From Planctomycetota bacterium (GTDB lineage: Bacteria > Planctomycetota > Phycisphaerae > Phycisphaerales > SM1A02): a stretch of 9,333 nt of DNA. The stretch covers positions 1 to 9,333 of the forward strand of contig QWPU01000099.1 in the NCBI GenBank assembly GCA_003671065.1, given 5' to 3'. Below, in pieces: positions 1 to 5,889 of the stretch (the first letter of the stretch is position 1; every line of letters begins with the position of its first letter). A program made the position numbers and the translations under genes. The notes below the pieces were generated by a model. It saw nothing but the letters and a program-made list of their open reading frames with translations, was not told the DNA's origin and searched no databases.

Positions 1-157
1 GTTTGAAATCATCGCGCACAGTGATGATGGCCTGATCGAAGGCATCATCGATCCCGCGCGGCGTTTCTATGTTGGCGTGCAGTGGCATCCAGAACGAACT
101 GAAGCAACGGAGACTGGACTTGATGTGGTGCGACGACTTGTCGAAGCATCGGCGTAG
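1..157 (+). CDS. Class I glutamine amidotransferase-like hydrolase (peptidase C26 type), 3' end only
   Basis: Reading from base 2, the last 51 codons of a gene end at TAG 155-157. The fragment contains FYVGVQWHPE, the C-terminal motif of class I glutamine amidotransferase folds, whose His and Glu complete the Cys-His-Glu triad. The acidic stretch before it (HSDDGLIEGI) and the short helix after it fit the gamma-glutamyl-gamma-aminobutyrate hydrolase (PuuD/peptidase C26) branch, which cleaves gamma-glutamyl amides in the cytoplasm. The nucleophile Cys and the N-terminus lie upstream of the window, so the substrate cannot be judged; other class I amidotransferases share the HPE motif. The next gene begins 20 bases downstream on the same strand, so co-transcription is possible. 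Confidence 0.8.
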   Translation, partial: FEIIAHSDDGLIEGIIDPARRFYVGVQWHPERTEATETGLDVVRRLVEASA

Positions 158-177
158 TAACTTCTAGTAGAGACAAC

Positions 178-1401
178 ATGCCTGAGATCGGAGCGCAGGT
201 CTCGATGGTGATTCCGTCGCCGCGCGTTGAGAACATCATGCAACAGAATGAATCAACGCAACCGAACGCTCACGAATGTCCGCGCTGCGGATACGCGCTG
301 CATGCGACGATGATCGCGAGCGAAGCGCGAGGCGAAAATGTTGGCGCATGCACTGAGTGTGGACTCGCGATCACTTGGTCGAAATTTCGTCAGACAGGCG
401 CAGATCCGTTGTGGTTTCTCGAATCGCGCTCGGTCAACATGCGAATCGTGCCGCGCGCATTCATGACGCTGTTGCATGCCACGCTTCCGCATCACTTCTG
501 GTCGCGCGTCACGATGTCGATTCCGCTGGCGCCTCGGCGTTTCGTGGTCTTTTTTATCGTTGTTGCGCTCGCGCTCTACGGCAGCGCCGTCGTTGGTCGC
601 ATCGTGGGAGTGAACGCTGCCGGCAACGCGCCGCGAGGTGGAACGATCATTCCTTATTCGAAGGTGCCACTCACGAATGGTGAAATCGCTGCCAATTGCG
701 CAGTCGCTTTCGTCGCACCGTTCTCGCGCCAGACGGCGCAAGAGATGTGGGAGAAATGTCTGGACGCGATTCCTGAAACGGATCAGCAGTATGCGCGCGC
801 GCTGCTGCTCAGCCAGACGGTGTTCGAGGCGATAGTGCTGCCGTATCGCGGCGAATACATCGTCGCGCGCTATAGCTGGCTACCACCACATCCATTGCCC
901 TATGGCCGAGCACCGATAGTGCAGTGGAGACCGCCAATTAGTCCCGATCAACGAGACCTCATTCCTCTGCGAACAATTGGAAGCGTGTTCATCATCGCAT
1001 CTATCGCGCTCGCCGCGCCGCTCTGCATGCTGCTCTTACCGCAATCGCTTCGACGCGCGCGCGTGCGCCGTATGCATTTCGCGCGCATGACCGCGTACTC
1101 AACGGCGCTTGCAATTCCGCTGTGGATGGTTGTCTTCATTGCGCCTAAGACGGCGTTCAGCTTTGATCGTCCGTTCTTCGTCGCGAACGGCATCACGCAC
1201 GGAATGTACGGCCAATTGCTGCTTATCGTCGGATTCACCGCGCTTGTCACTGTCTGGACACACGCGATCGCGCGCGACTATCTCAAGCTTCCGCACGCGC
1301 TCGGCGTTGCGATTTCATGCAGCGTGTTGGCTATGTTGCTCGCGATGATCGTGTTGATCGCCATACTTCGTTCAATGGTGTACACGGTGTGGCCGTACTA
1401 A
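178..1401 (+). CDS. Zinc-ribbon multi-pass membrane protein of unknown function
   Basis: 407 residues from ATG 178. The N-terminus carries a CPRCGY motif (residues 34-39) paired with CTECG (58-62), a four-cysteine zinc ribbon. Hydrophobic stretches at about 122-144, 265-288, 308-326, 343-362 and 374-397 predict five membrane segments. The 120-residue loop between the first and second would face the other side of the membrane. Short CPRCGY ribbons fused to membrane domains are common in Phycisphaerae proteins of unknown role; I recognise no enzyme motif. The start is uncertain: ATG 238 (residue 21, just before the ribbon) is the more usual layout for such proteins, and neither start has a good Shine-Dalgarno. 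The stop TAA is 18 bases from the stop of the convergent DUF3500 remnant, with no obvious terminator between them. Confidence 0.8.
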   Translation: MPEIGAQVSMVIPSPRVENIMQQNESTQPNAHECPRCGYALHATMIASEARGENVGACTECGLAITWSKFRQTGADPLWFLESRSVNMRIVPRAFMTLLHATLPHHFWSRVTMSIPLAPRRFVVFFIVVALALYGSAVVGRIVGVNAAGNAPRGGTIIPYSKVPLTNGEIAANCAVAFVAPFSRQTAQEMWEKCLDAIPETDQQYARALLLSQTVFEAIVLPYRGEYIVARYSWLPPHPLPYGRAPIVQWRPPISPDQRDLIPLRTIGSVFIIASIALAAPLCMLLLPQSLRRARVRRMHFARMTAYSTALAIPLWMVVFIAPKTAFSFDRPFFVANGITHGMYGQLLLIVGFTALVTVWTHAIARDYLKLPHALGVAISCSVLAMLLAMIVLIAILRSMVYTVWPY

Positions 1402-1419
1402 CTCCGCGCTACTCACACT

Positions 1420-1561
1420 TCACTTCGCATGCGCCGACTGCACATGCGCGCGCAACGCATCGCCACCGAAGTTCGTGTGCGGATCACTCCACACGCAATG
1501 CACATGATTCGCGTCACCATTCGTGCAGTCGTATTCGATGGTGAAACACGGCGAGGTGAGG
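1420..1561 (-). pseudogene. Frameshifted C-terminal segment of the DUF3500 gene
   Basis: In a second minus-strand frame the sequence reads SPCFTIEYDCTNGDANHV, then HCVWSDP, and ends AHVQSAHAK with TGA at 1420-1422. This is the conserved DUF3500 ending (IEYDN...HVH.VW.DP..DFG.D.L). The switch lies around the CCC run opposite 1560-1562. Skipping one C joins HYY directly to LTSPCFTIEYD and restores a 349-residue protein. Two missing bases at the same place would restore it equally well. The downstream segment keeps the family motifs, so the lesion is either very recent or a sequencing error. The segment has no start codon or Shine-Dalgarno of its own. Confidence 0.75.
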
Positions 1562-2470
1562 GTAGTAATGCGCTTTCGAAAGATCTGCTTCGCCGACAAA
1601 CGCGAATGCAAGTTGACCGCCGTGCTTCTCGCGCCACTCGCGCAACTGCGCGCTCGCGATACTTTCTTCGAGCAAACCAGCGTGCGTGGCGAGAAGACGA
1701 TCGATCAGTGTCTTCTGCGCATCAGTCATTGAGTCACGCATCACGCCGCGCATATCAGGCGCGCTTGACTCGTTTCCTACAGCGAACAGTACATCAGCAG
1801 GTGTACCTTCCATGATGCGCGCAGCGGTTCGTTGCGCTGGAGTTAACGCATTCGCAAGCTCAAACGCAACAGTCACCGCAGGACCAAGCGGACGCTTCCC
1901 TTCATCGGGACCGCGCGAAATCGCTACGGGATATGAACCTGTGAATGCTGGTGTCACCGTCACAACACCATCAACACACGCGGCGTTGAGTACAAAGTGA
2001 TGACCTTCGATTTGCGCAGCCCACACGCCTGAATCAGGCGCGTTCGTCGGTTGAAAAACTTGCACGCTATATAAGTCGTCGCCGAAAGTCGCAGGCTTCA
2101 CGCCCGCTTCTCGCTCGTTCGCGCCATTGATCGCTTCGATGACTTGAATCAAGCGCCACTGCTCACGACCTGCGCTCGAAAGAAACGAATCGATCAAGAC
2201 AAGCGCGGCGCGCCGAGTCTCTGCATCCATATCTTTGATGAACAGACCAGGACGGTCCCCACGCACGAAGATCCAATTGACTCGCTCGGGATCACTGATC
2301 GAATGCGCTGCGCTTGCGCGTTCGGCTGCTGAAAGCGAATCGACAAACGCCGCGACTGCTTCAGTCGGCTTCATTTCAACACGCTCACGCGGCGCAGGTT
2401 GAAGCGCATTTCTCGTAGCGCAACCAGCAATGAGCGCAAGTCCGACGACAACTGTAGTTGAGGTGTTCAT
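1514..2470 (-). CDS. DUF3500 lipoprotein, C-terminus lost by frameshift
   Basis: Read from ATG 2470 the frame gives 318 residues. The first 17 are a lipoprotein signal peptide ending in the lipobox LIAGC (acyl Cys17), so export and lipid anchoring are expected. The body matches DUF3500: SGVWAAQIEGHHFVLN (GHH at 156-158), TPAFTGSYP, PLGP, and an ALTPAQRTAARI helix region. Up to HYY (301-303) it follows the family. After that this frame reads an unrelated 15-residue tail and stops at 1514, while the expected FTIEYD...HVHCVWSDP ending lies in another frame down to 1420. The 36 extra upstream codons (to 2578) overlap eboE and precede the signal peptide, so ATG 2470 is preferred; GAGG lies a little upstream. 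The function of DUF3500 is unknown. Confidence 0.8.
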   Translation of the reverse strand: MNTSTTVVVGLALIAGCATRNALQPAPRERVEMKPTEAVAAFVDSLSAAERASAAHSISDPERVNWIFVRGDRPGLFIKDMDAETRRAALVLIDSFLSSAGREQWRLIQVIEAINGANEREAGVKPATFGDDLYSVQVFQPTNAPDSGVWAAQIEGHHFVLNAACVDGVVTVTPAFTGSYPVAISRGPDEGKRPLGPAVTVAFELANALTPAQRTAARIMEGTPADVLFAVGNESSAPDMRGVMRDSMTDAQKTLIDRLLATHAGLLEESIASAQLREWREKHGGQLAFAFVGEADLSKAHYYPHLAVFHHRIRLHEW

Positions 2471-2513
2471 GCCACCAATCCTCGCAGTTTCTCTGTCACA
2501 ATGGGTGGCACTC
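2471..2513. promoter_or_regulatory. Divergent intergenic region, DUF3500 gene / eboE
   Basis: Only 43 bases separate the start codons of the minus-strand DUF3500 gene (2470) and plus-strand eboE (2514), so promoters for the two must overlap each other or sit inside the opposite gene. For eboE a GGGTGG at 2503-2508 can serve as a weak ribosome site, and CACAAT (2497-2502) is a 4/6 match to a -10 box without a convincing -35. For the DUF3500 gene a GAGG lies shortly upstream of its ATG. I see no clear operator. Confidence 0.4.
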
Positions 2514-3665
2514 ATGAAACCGATTGCTGAACTCGCATATTGCACGAATGTCCATCCGGGCGACACACTTGCTCGCACGAAAGCGATGCTTGATCAACAC
2601 GCCGTGCGCGTGCGTTCACTTGCGTGCCCCAACGGAACTCTTGGTCTCGGACTCTGGCTTTCTGCGCAGAGTGCAACCGAACTGCTGCATGAAACTGATG
2701 GACTCGCACGCTTTCGCGGTTGGCTTGAAGAGCGCCATCTTGCGGTGCGCACGATCAATGGTTTTCCGTTTGGGAATTTCCACGACAGTGTGGTGAAGAC
2801 GCGTGTGTATAAGCCGAATTGGGCTGATCCAGCGCGCAGTCTCTACACGCTTGATCTCGCGAAGATTCTCGCAGCGCTTGTTGAAGCGGGCACTCCAACC
2901 GCATCGATCTCCACGCTTCCTCTCGGCTGGCGCAGTGATTTCTCGAATGAAGGCTGTGGTGCAAGCGCAGGTCTTGCAGCATCGCAACTTGAGTGGATCG
3001 CGATGAAACTTGCCGAACTCGAAGATGCCAGCGGCGTGCGGATCACTGTTGATCTCGAGCCAGAGCCAGGCTGCGTGCTTGATCGCGCGGAGCATGTGGT
3101 CGCGCTGTTTGATCAGTGCTTCAATAGTGATGAAACGCGCACACATCTTGGTGTGTGTCACGATGTGTGCCACAGTGCTGTGATGTTTGAAGAGCAAGAT
3201 GAAACGCTTGCGCTCTATGCGCAGAACGCGATTCGTGTGGGCAAGATTCAAGTGTCGAGCGCGCTGAGTTGTCATGGCGCACCGAGGGAGATCGCAGAAC
3301 TCGCGCAGTTTGCTGAAGGGCGCTATCTCCATCAGACCTGCGTGCTCGAAGGAAATGGACAGACGCGTTTCTTTGAGGATCTTGATCCAGCACTTGAAGC
3401 AATGCTCGATGGATTCTGGCGCACGCACTTTCATGTGCCTGTCCATCTTGAAACGATCGGGCACTTAGGAACGACTTCGCGTGAGATCGCGTTTGCGTGC
3501 ACTGCGGCGTCGCACATTGATCCGCCGTGCTTTGAGATCGAAACCTATGCGTGGACGGTGCTGCCGCCGCACTTGCGCGAGAGTGATCTTGCGGCGGGGA
3601 TCGCGAAGGAAATTGCGTGGACGCGCGCGGCGCTTGTGGCTGCGGGATATGAGGTGGATGGATGA
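2514..3665 (+). CDS. eboE: EboE, TIM-barrel metabolite traffic protein
   Basis: 383 residues. It has the hallmark EboE N-terminus YCTNVHPGD (9-17), then LGLWLSAQSA (44-53), NGFPFGNFH (82-90), VYKPNWADPARSLYT (98-112), the STLPLGW strand (133-139), LEPEPGC (181-187), CHDVCHSAVMFE (215-226), KIQVSSAL (244-251), HFHVPVH (305-311) and the closing ETYAWTVLP (343-351). The fold is a xylose-isomerase-like TIM barrel; the Glu, Asp and His residues at strand ends (E182, D217, H305 region) are likely metal ligands. EboE belongs to the ebo set needed for periplasmic delivery of a scytonemin precursor in Nostoc; its reaction is unknown. In-frame ATGs at 2430 and 2469 exist, but family members begin just before YCTN.HPG, so ATG 2514 is chosen. 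The stop overlaps the eboC start (ATGA), indicating translational coupling. Confidence 0.88.
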   Translation: MKPIAELAYCTNVHPGDTLARTKAMLDQHAVRVRSLACPNGTLGLGLWLSAQSATELLHETDGLARFRGWLEERHLAVRTINGFPFGNFHDSVVKTRVYKPNWADPARSLYTLDLAKILAALVEAGTPTASISTLPLGWRSDFSNEGCGASAGLAASQLEWIAMKLAELEDASGVRITVDLEPEPGCVLDRAEHVVALFDQCFNSDETRTHLGVCHDVCHSAVMFEEQDETLALYAQNAIRVGKIQVSSALSCHGAPREIAELAQFAEGRYLHQTCVLEGNGQTRFFEDLDPALEAMLDGFWRTHFHVPVHLETIGHLGTTSREIAFACTAASHIDPPCFEIETYAWTVLPPHLRESDLAAGIAKEIAWTRAALVAAGYEVDG

Positions 3666-4711
3666 GCGCGGCGAAATCGAGTGGTAAGTTAAGCCACATG
3701 CGCGCGTGGTTTGAAGTCATGCGGGTTTCGAACGCGCCGACGGTGTTGTCGAACGCAATCGCGGGCGCAGCGCTAGGAGAACTCACAGTGATCGCGGTTG
3801 CGACAGGACCGCGCAACCTCATCGCTGATGGTTTAATTCTTCGCACGGATCCGAGCGTGTGGGACGCGCGCATCGCGTCGATAGTCGTTGGACTGCTCGC
3901 TTATATCGGCGGCATGATGCTGAATGATGCATTCGATGCGGCGATTGATGCACGCGAACGACCGATGCGTGCGATCCCGAGTGGACGAGTGGCGCAGAGT
4001 CATGCGTTTGTCGCGGGATTCGCGTGCCTGTTTGCGGCATTGATCGCTGCATGGCTCACTGCTTCCACGCTCGCGCTCGCCGCGACACTTGTGTTAGTTG
4101 GTGCCGTGCTGACATACAACGCACTGCACGCCTTGACGAGCGCAAGCGTCGTGTTGCTCGCGCTCTGTCGTGCGCTTGCGTGCGTGATTCCGATGTTTGC
4201 CTACGCGGGAGACGATTGGAAGTTGTGCGTGACCAACGGTGCGCTCGCGCTTCCTGTGGTGCTTGCGGCGTGGACGCTGGGACTATCGGTGATGGCAAGA
4301 GGTGAGGTTGCGGGCGAGACGGATCGCAAGATCGTGAAGCGTCGTGGCAACGCCTCGCACATCATGATTCTCCTCGCACCGTTCACCGTTGCACTCGCAC
4401 TCGTCTTCGTCAGTCAGAACGGCGCGCTGAATCCGAACGCGTATCTGATCTCCAACGAGCTGAGGACGATGCTGCGCAGCGCGCTGCCATTCGGAATCGC
4501 TGTGATGATCGTGACGACAACGCTTCGCGCGCGCATGAATGTCGAGCGTGACCCGCGGACGACGCCGTCTGCGGTGGCGCTGTGGATTTCATGTCTCGCG
4601 CTCATCGATGCGATGGCAATGTTCGCGCTCGGTCAGTTTGTGCTCGGAACTCTCTGCGGCGGACTCTGTCTGCTCACGCGCAAACTGCAGCGATCCATCG
4701 CTGGCAGTTGA
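3662..4711 (+). CDS. eboC: EboC, UbiA-family prenyltransferase homologue
   Basis: 349 residues, strongly hydrophobic with about eight to nine predicted membrane segments. RVSNAPTVLSNAIAG (21-35) is the usual UbiA-family N-terminal motif. The first aspartate-rich motif is intact: N88-D89...D92...D96 followed by RERPMRAIPSGR, which in UbiA enzymes binds Mg-diphosphate of a prenyl donor. The second motif is much reduced (MARGEVAGETD, 211-221), as I would expect for the EboC branch rather than ubiquinone or menaquinone enzymes. EboC is the integral membrane component of the ebo system; its substrate is not established. GAGGTGG at the end of eboE can act as its ribosome site, and the 4-base overlap with eboE points to coupled translation. 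An unrelated 170-bp region with its own promoter candidate follows. Confidence 0.88.
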   Translation: MSAAKSSGKLSHMRAWFEVMRVSNAPTVLSNAIAGAALGELTVIAVATGPRNLIADGLILRTDPSVWDARIASIVVGLLAYIGGMMLNDAFDAAIDARERPMRAIPSGRVAQSHAFVAGFACLFAALIAAWLTASTLALAATLVLVGAVLTYNALHALTSASVVLLALCRALACVIPMFAYAGDDWKLCVTNGALALPVVLAAWTLGLSVMARGEVAGETDRKIVKRRGNASHIMILLAPFTVALALVFVSQNGALNPNAYLISNELRTMLRSALPFGIAVMIVTTTLRARMNVERDPRTTPSAVALWISCLALIDAMAMFALGQFVLGTLCGGLCLLTRKLQRSIAGS

Positions 4712-4736
4712 CCGCGCAATCGCGTCGAAAAATAAA
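4708..4736 (+). promoter_or_regulatory. Candidate sigma70-type promoter for the lipoprotein pair
   Basis: TTGACC (4708-4713, 5/6 to TTGACA) and AATAAA (4731-4736, 4/6 to TATAAT) are separated by exactly 17 bases, in the only AT-rich patch between eboC and the first lipoprotein. The -35 box overlaps the eboC stop codon. Transcription would start near 4743, giving a leader of about 140 bases that includes the hairpins described separately. This is inferred from motif matching only. Confidence 0.45.
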
Positions 4737-4787
4737 TCGGAAATCTTCGCGGAGTTCTGCATGAACTTCTGAGCGGTCGTTTTTCTC

Positions 4788-4884
4788 GTGCATGATGCAT
4801 GCACTGATCACCGCAGCGTGCGACGATCGAGCCAGGGATAGAAGGAACACAAAAGCCGGGGTAACCCGGGAAAAGGAGCGACCC
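4788..4884 (+). promoter_or_regulatory. Structured 5' leader, copy 1 (upstream of lipoprotein A)
   Basis: Three hairpins can be drawn. (1) GTGCAT 4788-4793 pairs with ATGCAC 4799-4804 around a 5-base loop. (2) Stem GATC 4806-4809/GATC 4825-4828 encloses CGCA 4812-4815/TGCG 4819-4822 with a 3-base loop. (3) CCGGG 4856-4860 pairs with CCCGG 4865-4869 around a GTAA (GNRA) loop, ending 3 bases before the Shine-Dalgarno AAGGAG (4873-4878); the ATG follows after 6 bases. Bases 4806-4834 align without gaps to 5815-5843 upstream of the paralogue, 22 of 29 identical by eye, and several differences keep pairing. I do not recognise this as a named riboswitch class. Confidence 0.55.
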
Positions 4885-4911
4885 ATGTCCTCATGGAGTC
4901 TCATGTCCTCA
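4885..4911 (+). repeat. Direct repeat ATGTCCTCA x2 over the start codon of lipoprotein A
   Basis: The nine bases ATGTCCTCA occur at 4885-4893 and again, in frame, at 4903-4911, each encoding Met-Ser-Ser. Only the first copy has a Shine-Dalgarno at the right distance. The paralogue has a different but comparable repeat just after its own start. Confidence 0.75.
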
Positions 4912-5742
4912 CGCCTGATTTCGAAAGTGAAACCACGAGTTTCGTCATGTCTGACATCGCGCATGACACGACGCAAGGGCCTTCTCGTGGGCGCCGCCGC
5001 GGTGATGCTCACCGCGGGAACGATTCCGATCCTCGGAGGATGTCAGTATGTCGGCCCGATGATCCCAGCCATCGTGAAGGCTTGCATCGACGTCTTAATC
5101 ACCCTCCTTGATGAGCCAATCGCCACTCTCCCCGCGGGCTATCGCCTGTGTGGATACCACGATTGGCCAGCCGATGGAGTGAACCAGTCTGGTGATGTAC
5201 TCGAAGGAGGTCGCACGAAGTACTGCGTCTATTGCTCCGAGGTGCCTGGCGAGCCTGTCTATCTGCAGCTGAACTGCGCAGGAGAGTTGTATCCCCTTTC
5301 GATCAGACGCACACTTGATGGCTTGAATGTGGCGTATCAGGACCACATGGAGATCGTCGAGTTTACCTGCACCGAGCGCATCCTCACGCAAGTCGGATTT
5401 GATGTGGATTCATTTCAGAACAAGGCTTCCGCCGTGTTCATCACGCCGAACGAACGAGTGATGCCCGATGTGAGTCGCTACAAGTCGCTGTCGATGAGCA
5501 TCGACAATCGTTGTGCGCCAAAACATGGTGATTTCTTCGTGAAAGAAGGCTCCACCGTGCGGCTCGAAGGTGAGATCGATGAAGTCGCCCACTACGCGAT
5601 GACCATCGGCCTCGAACAACTCGAGTTCGACGAAGGCGGCATTCACTGGACGATTCTCGCCAACGCGAACTTCTCATCGATCGTGATCTTCAAGGACGCG
5701 AAGTTCTACGAAAGCCGATTCATCTTCGCGCCAGCAGAGTAA
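4885..5742 (+). CDS. Lipoprotein A, paralogue of the next gene, function unknown
   Basis: 285 residues from ATG 4885, chosen because a strong Shine-Dalgarno (AAGGAG, 6 bases away) precedes it; the in-frame ATG at 4792 lies inside a leader hairpin. A basic, Ser-rich stretch of about 28 residues precedes a hydrophobic core and the lipobox ILGGC (Cys53), so it is probably exported and lipid-anchored. ATG 4963 (residue 27, MTRRKGLLVG) would give a more typical signal peptide. The mature part shares blocks with the neighbour: VYLQLNCAGELYPLSIRRTLD, YKSLSMSIDNR, IDEVAHYAMTIGLEQLEFD (about 231-249) and the closing ESRFIFAPA. The predicted fold is beta-rich; no catalytic motif is apparent. Cysteines after the lipobox are numerous and could form disulfides. 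Its position between eboC and eboF suggests an envelope accessory to the ebo system, but this is inference. Confidence 0.8.
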   Translation: MSSWSLMSSRLISKVKPRVSSCLTSRMTRRKGLLVGAAAVMLTAGTIPILGGCQYVGPMIPAIVKACIDVLITLLDEPIATLPAGYRLCGYHDWPADGVNQSGDVLEGGRTKYCVYCSEVPGEPVYLQLNCAGELYPLSIRRTLDGLNVAYQDHMEIVEFTCTERILTQVGFDVDSFQNKASAVFITPNERVMPDVSRYKSLSMSIDNRCAPKHGDFFVKEGSTVRLEGEIDEVAHYAMTIGLEQLEFDEGGIHWTILANANFSSIVIFKDAKFYESRFIFAPAE

Positions 5743-5772
5743 CGCGTATCAAAAAATGTAGTGCACAAGTGT

Positions 5773-5805
5773 GTCCTGCGCGCGATGCATCGCCGCGCGC
5801 AGGAC
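5773..5805 (+). other. Perfect 12-bp GC-rich hairpin between the lipoprotein genes
   Basis: GTCCTGCGCGCG (5773-5784) and CGCGCGCAGGAC (5794-5805) are exact reverse complements around a 9-base loop, ATGCATCGC. It begins 30 bases after the stop of lipoprotein A and ends 9 bases before the conserved GATCA that opens the second leader. No T-run follows, so it is not a textbook intrinsic terminator. It occupies the same place as the 6-bp hairpin 4788-4804 in the first leader, and GATGCAT occurs in the loop region of both. Possible roles are transcript 3'-end protection, attenuation, or the first stem of the leader element. Confidence 0.7.
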
Positions 5806-5814
5806 GCACGGCTT

Positions 5815-5889
5815 GATCATTGCAATGTGCAACGGTCGTGCCATCAGCCAAACACCAAACTACTGGGGCAACCCCAGGAGGATCTTTTC
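5815..5889 (+). promoter_or_regulatory. Structured 5' leader, copy 2 (upstream of lipoprotein B)
   Basis: This is homologous to the leader at 4806-4884. The first hairpin has an outer stem GATC 5815-5818/GGTC 5834-5837 and an inner stem TTGCA 5820-5824/TGCAA 5828-5832 with a 3-base loop. The flanking GGC 5810-5812 can pair with GCC 5840-5842. The second hairpin pairs CTGGGG 5863-5868 with CCCCAG 5872-5877 around CAA. Its 3' strand contains the first two bases of the Shine-Dalgarno AGGAGG (5876-5881), so folding would partly mask ribosome binding; the ATG follows 8 bases later. No good separate promoter is visible in 5743-5814, so the RNA may be an intercistronic leader on a common transcript. 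Confidence 0.55.

Noticed and set aside
253..741. Minus-strand open frame of 162 codons opposite the zinc-ribbon membrane protein
   Set aside because: Arg-rich shadow; the opposite frame has the cysteine ribbon and membrane segments.
1550..1570. Programmed ribosomal frameshift in the DUF3500 gene
   Set aside because: The codons at the junction (TAC CCT CAC) do not allow good re-pairing after a +1 or -1 slip, and no stimulator is evident; an indel or sequencing error is simpler.
2616..3464. Long minus-strand open frame of 282 codons opposite eboE
   Set aside because: It is a shadow of eboE: the plus strand carries clear family motifs throughout, and the minus-strand product is Arg/His/Cys-rich with no recognisable domain.
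4753..4784. AGTTC/GAACT hairpin followed by TTTTT as a terminator for eboE-eboC
   Set aside because: The 5-bp stem is weak and the T-run begins 12 bases after it, too far for an intrinsic terminator.
4792..4884. Upstream in-frame start for lipoprotein A at ATG 4792
   Set aside because: It has no Shine-Dalgarno, lies inside the leader hairpins conserved with the paralogue, and would add non-family residues; ATG 4885 has AAGGAG at ideal distance.
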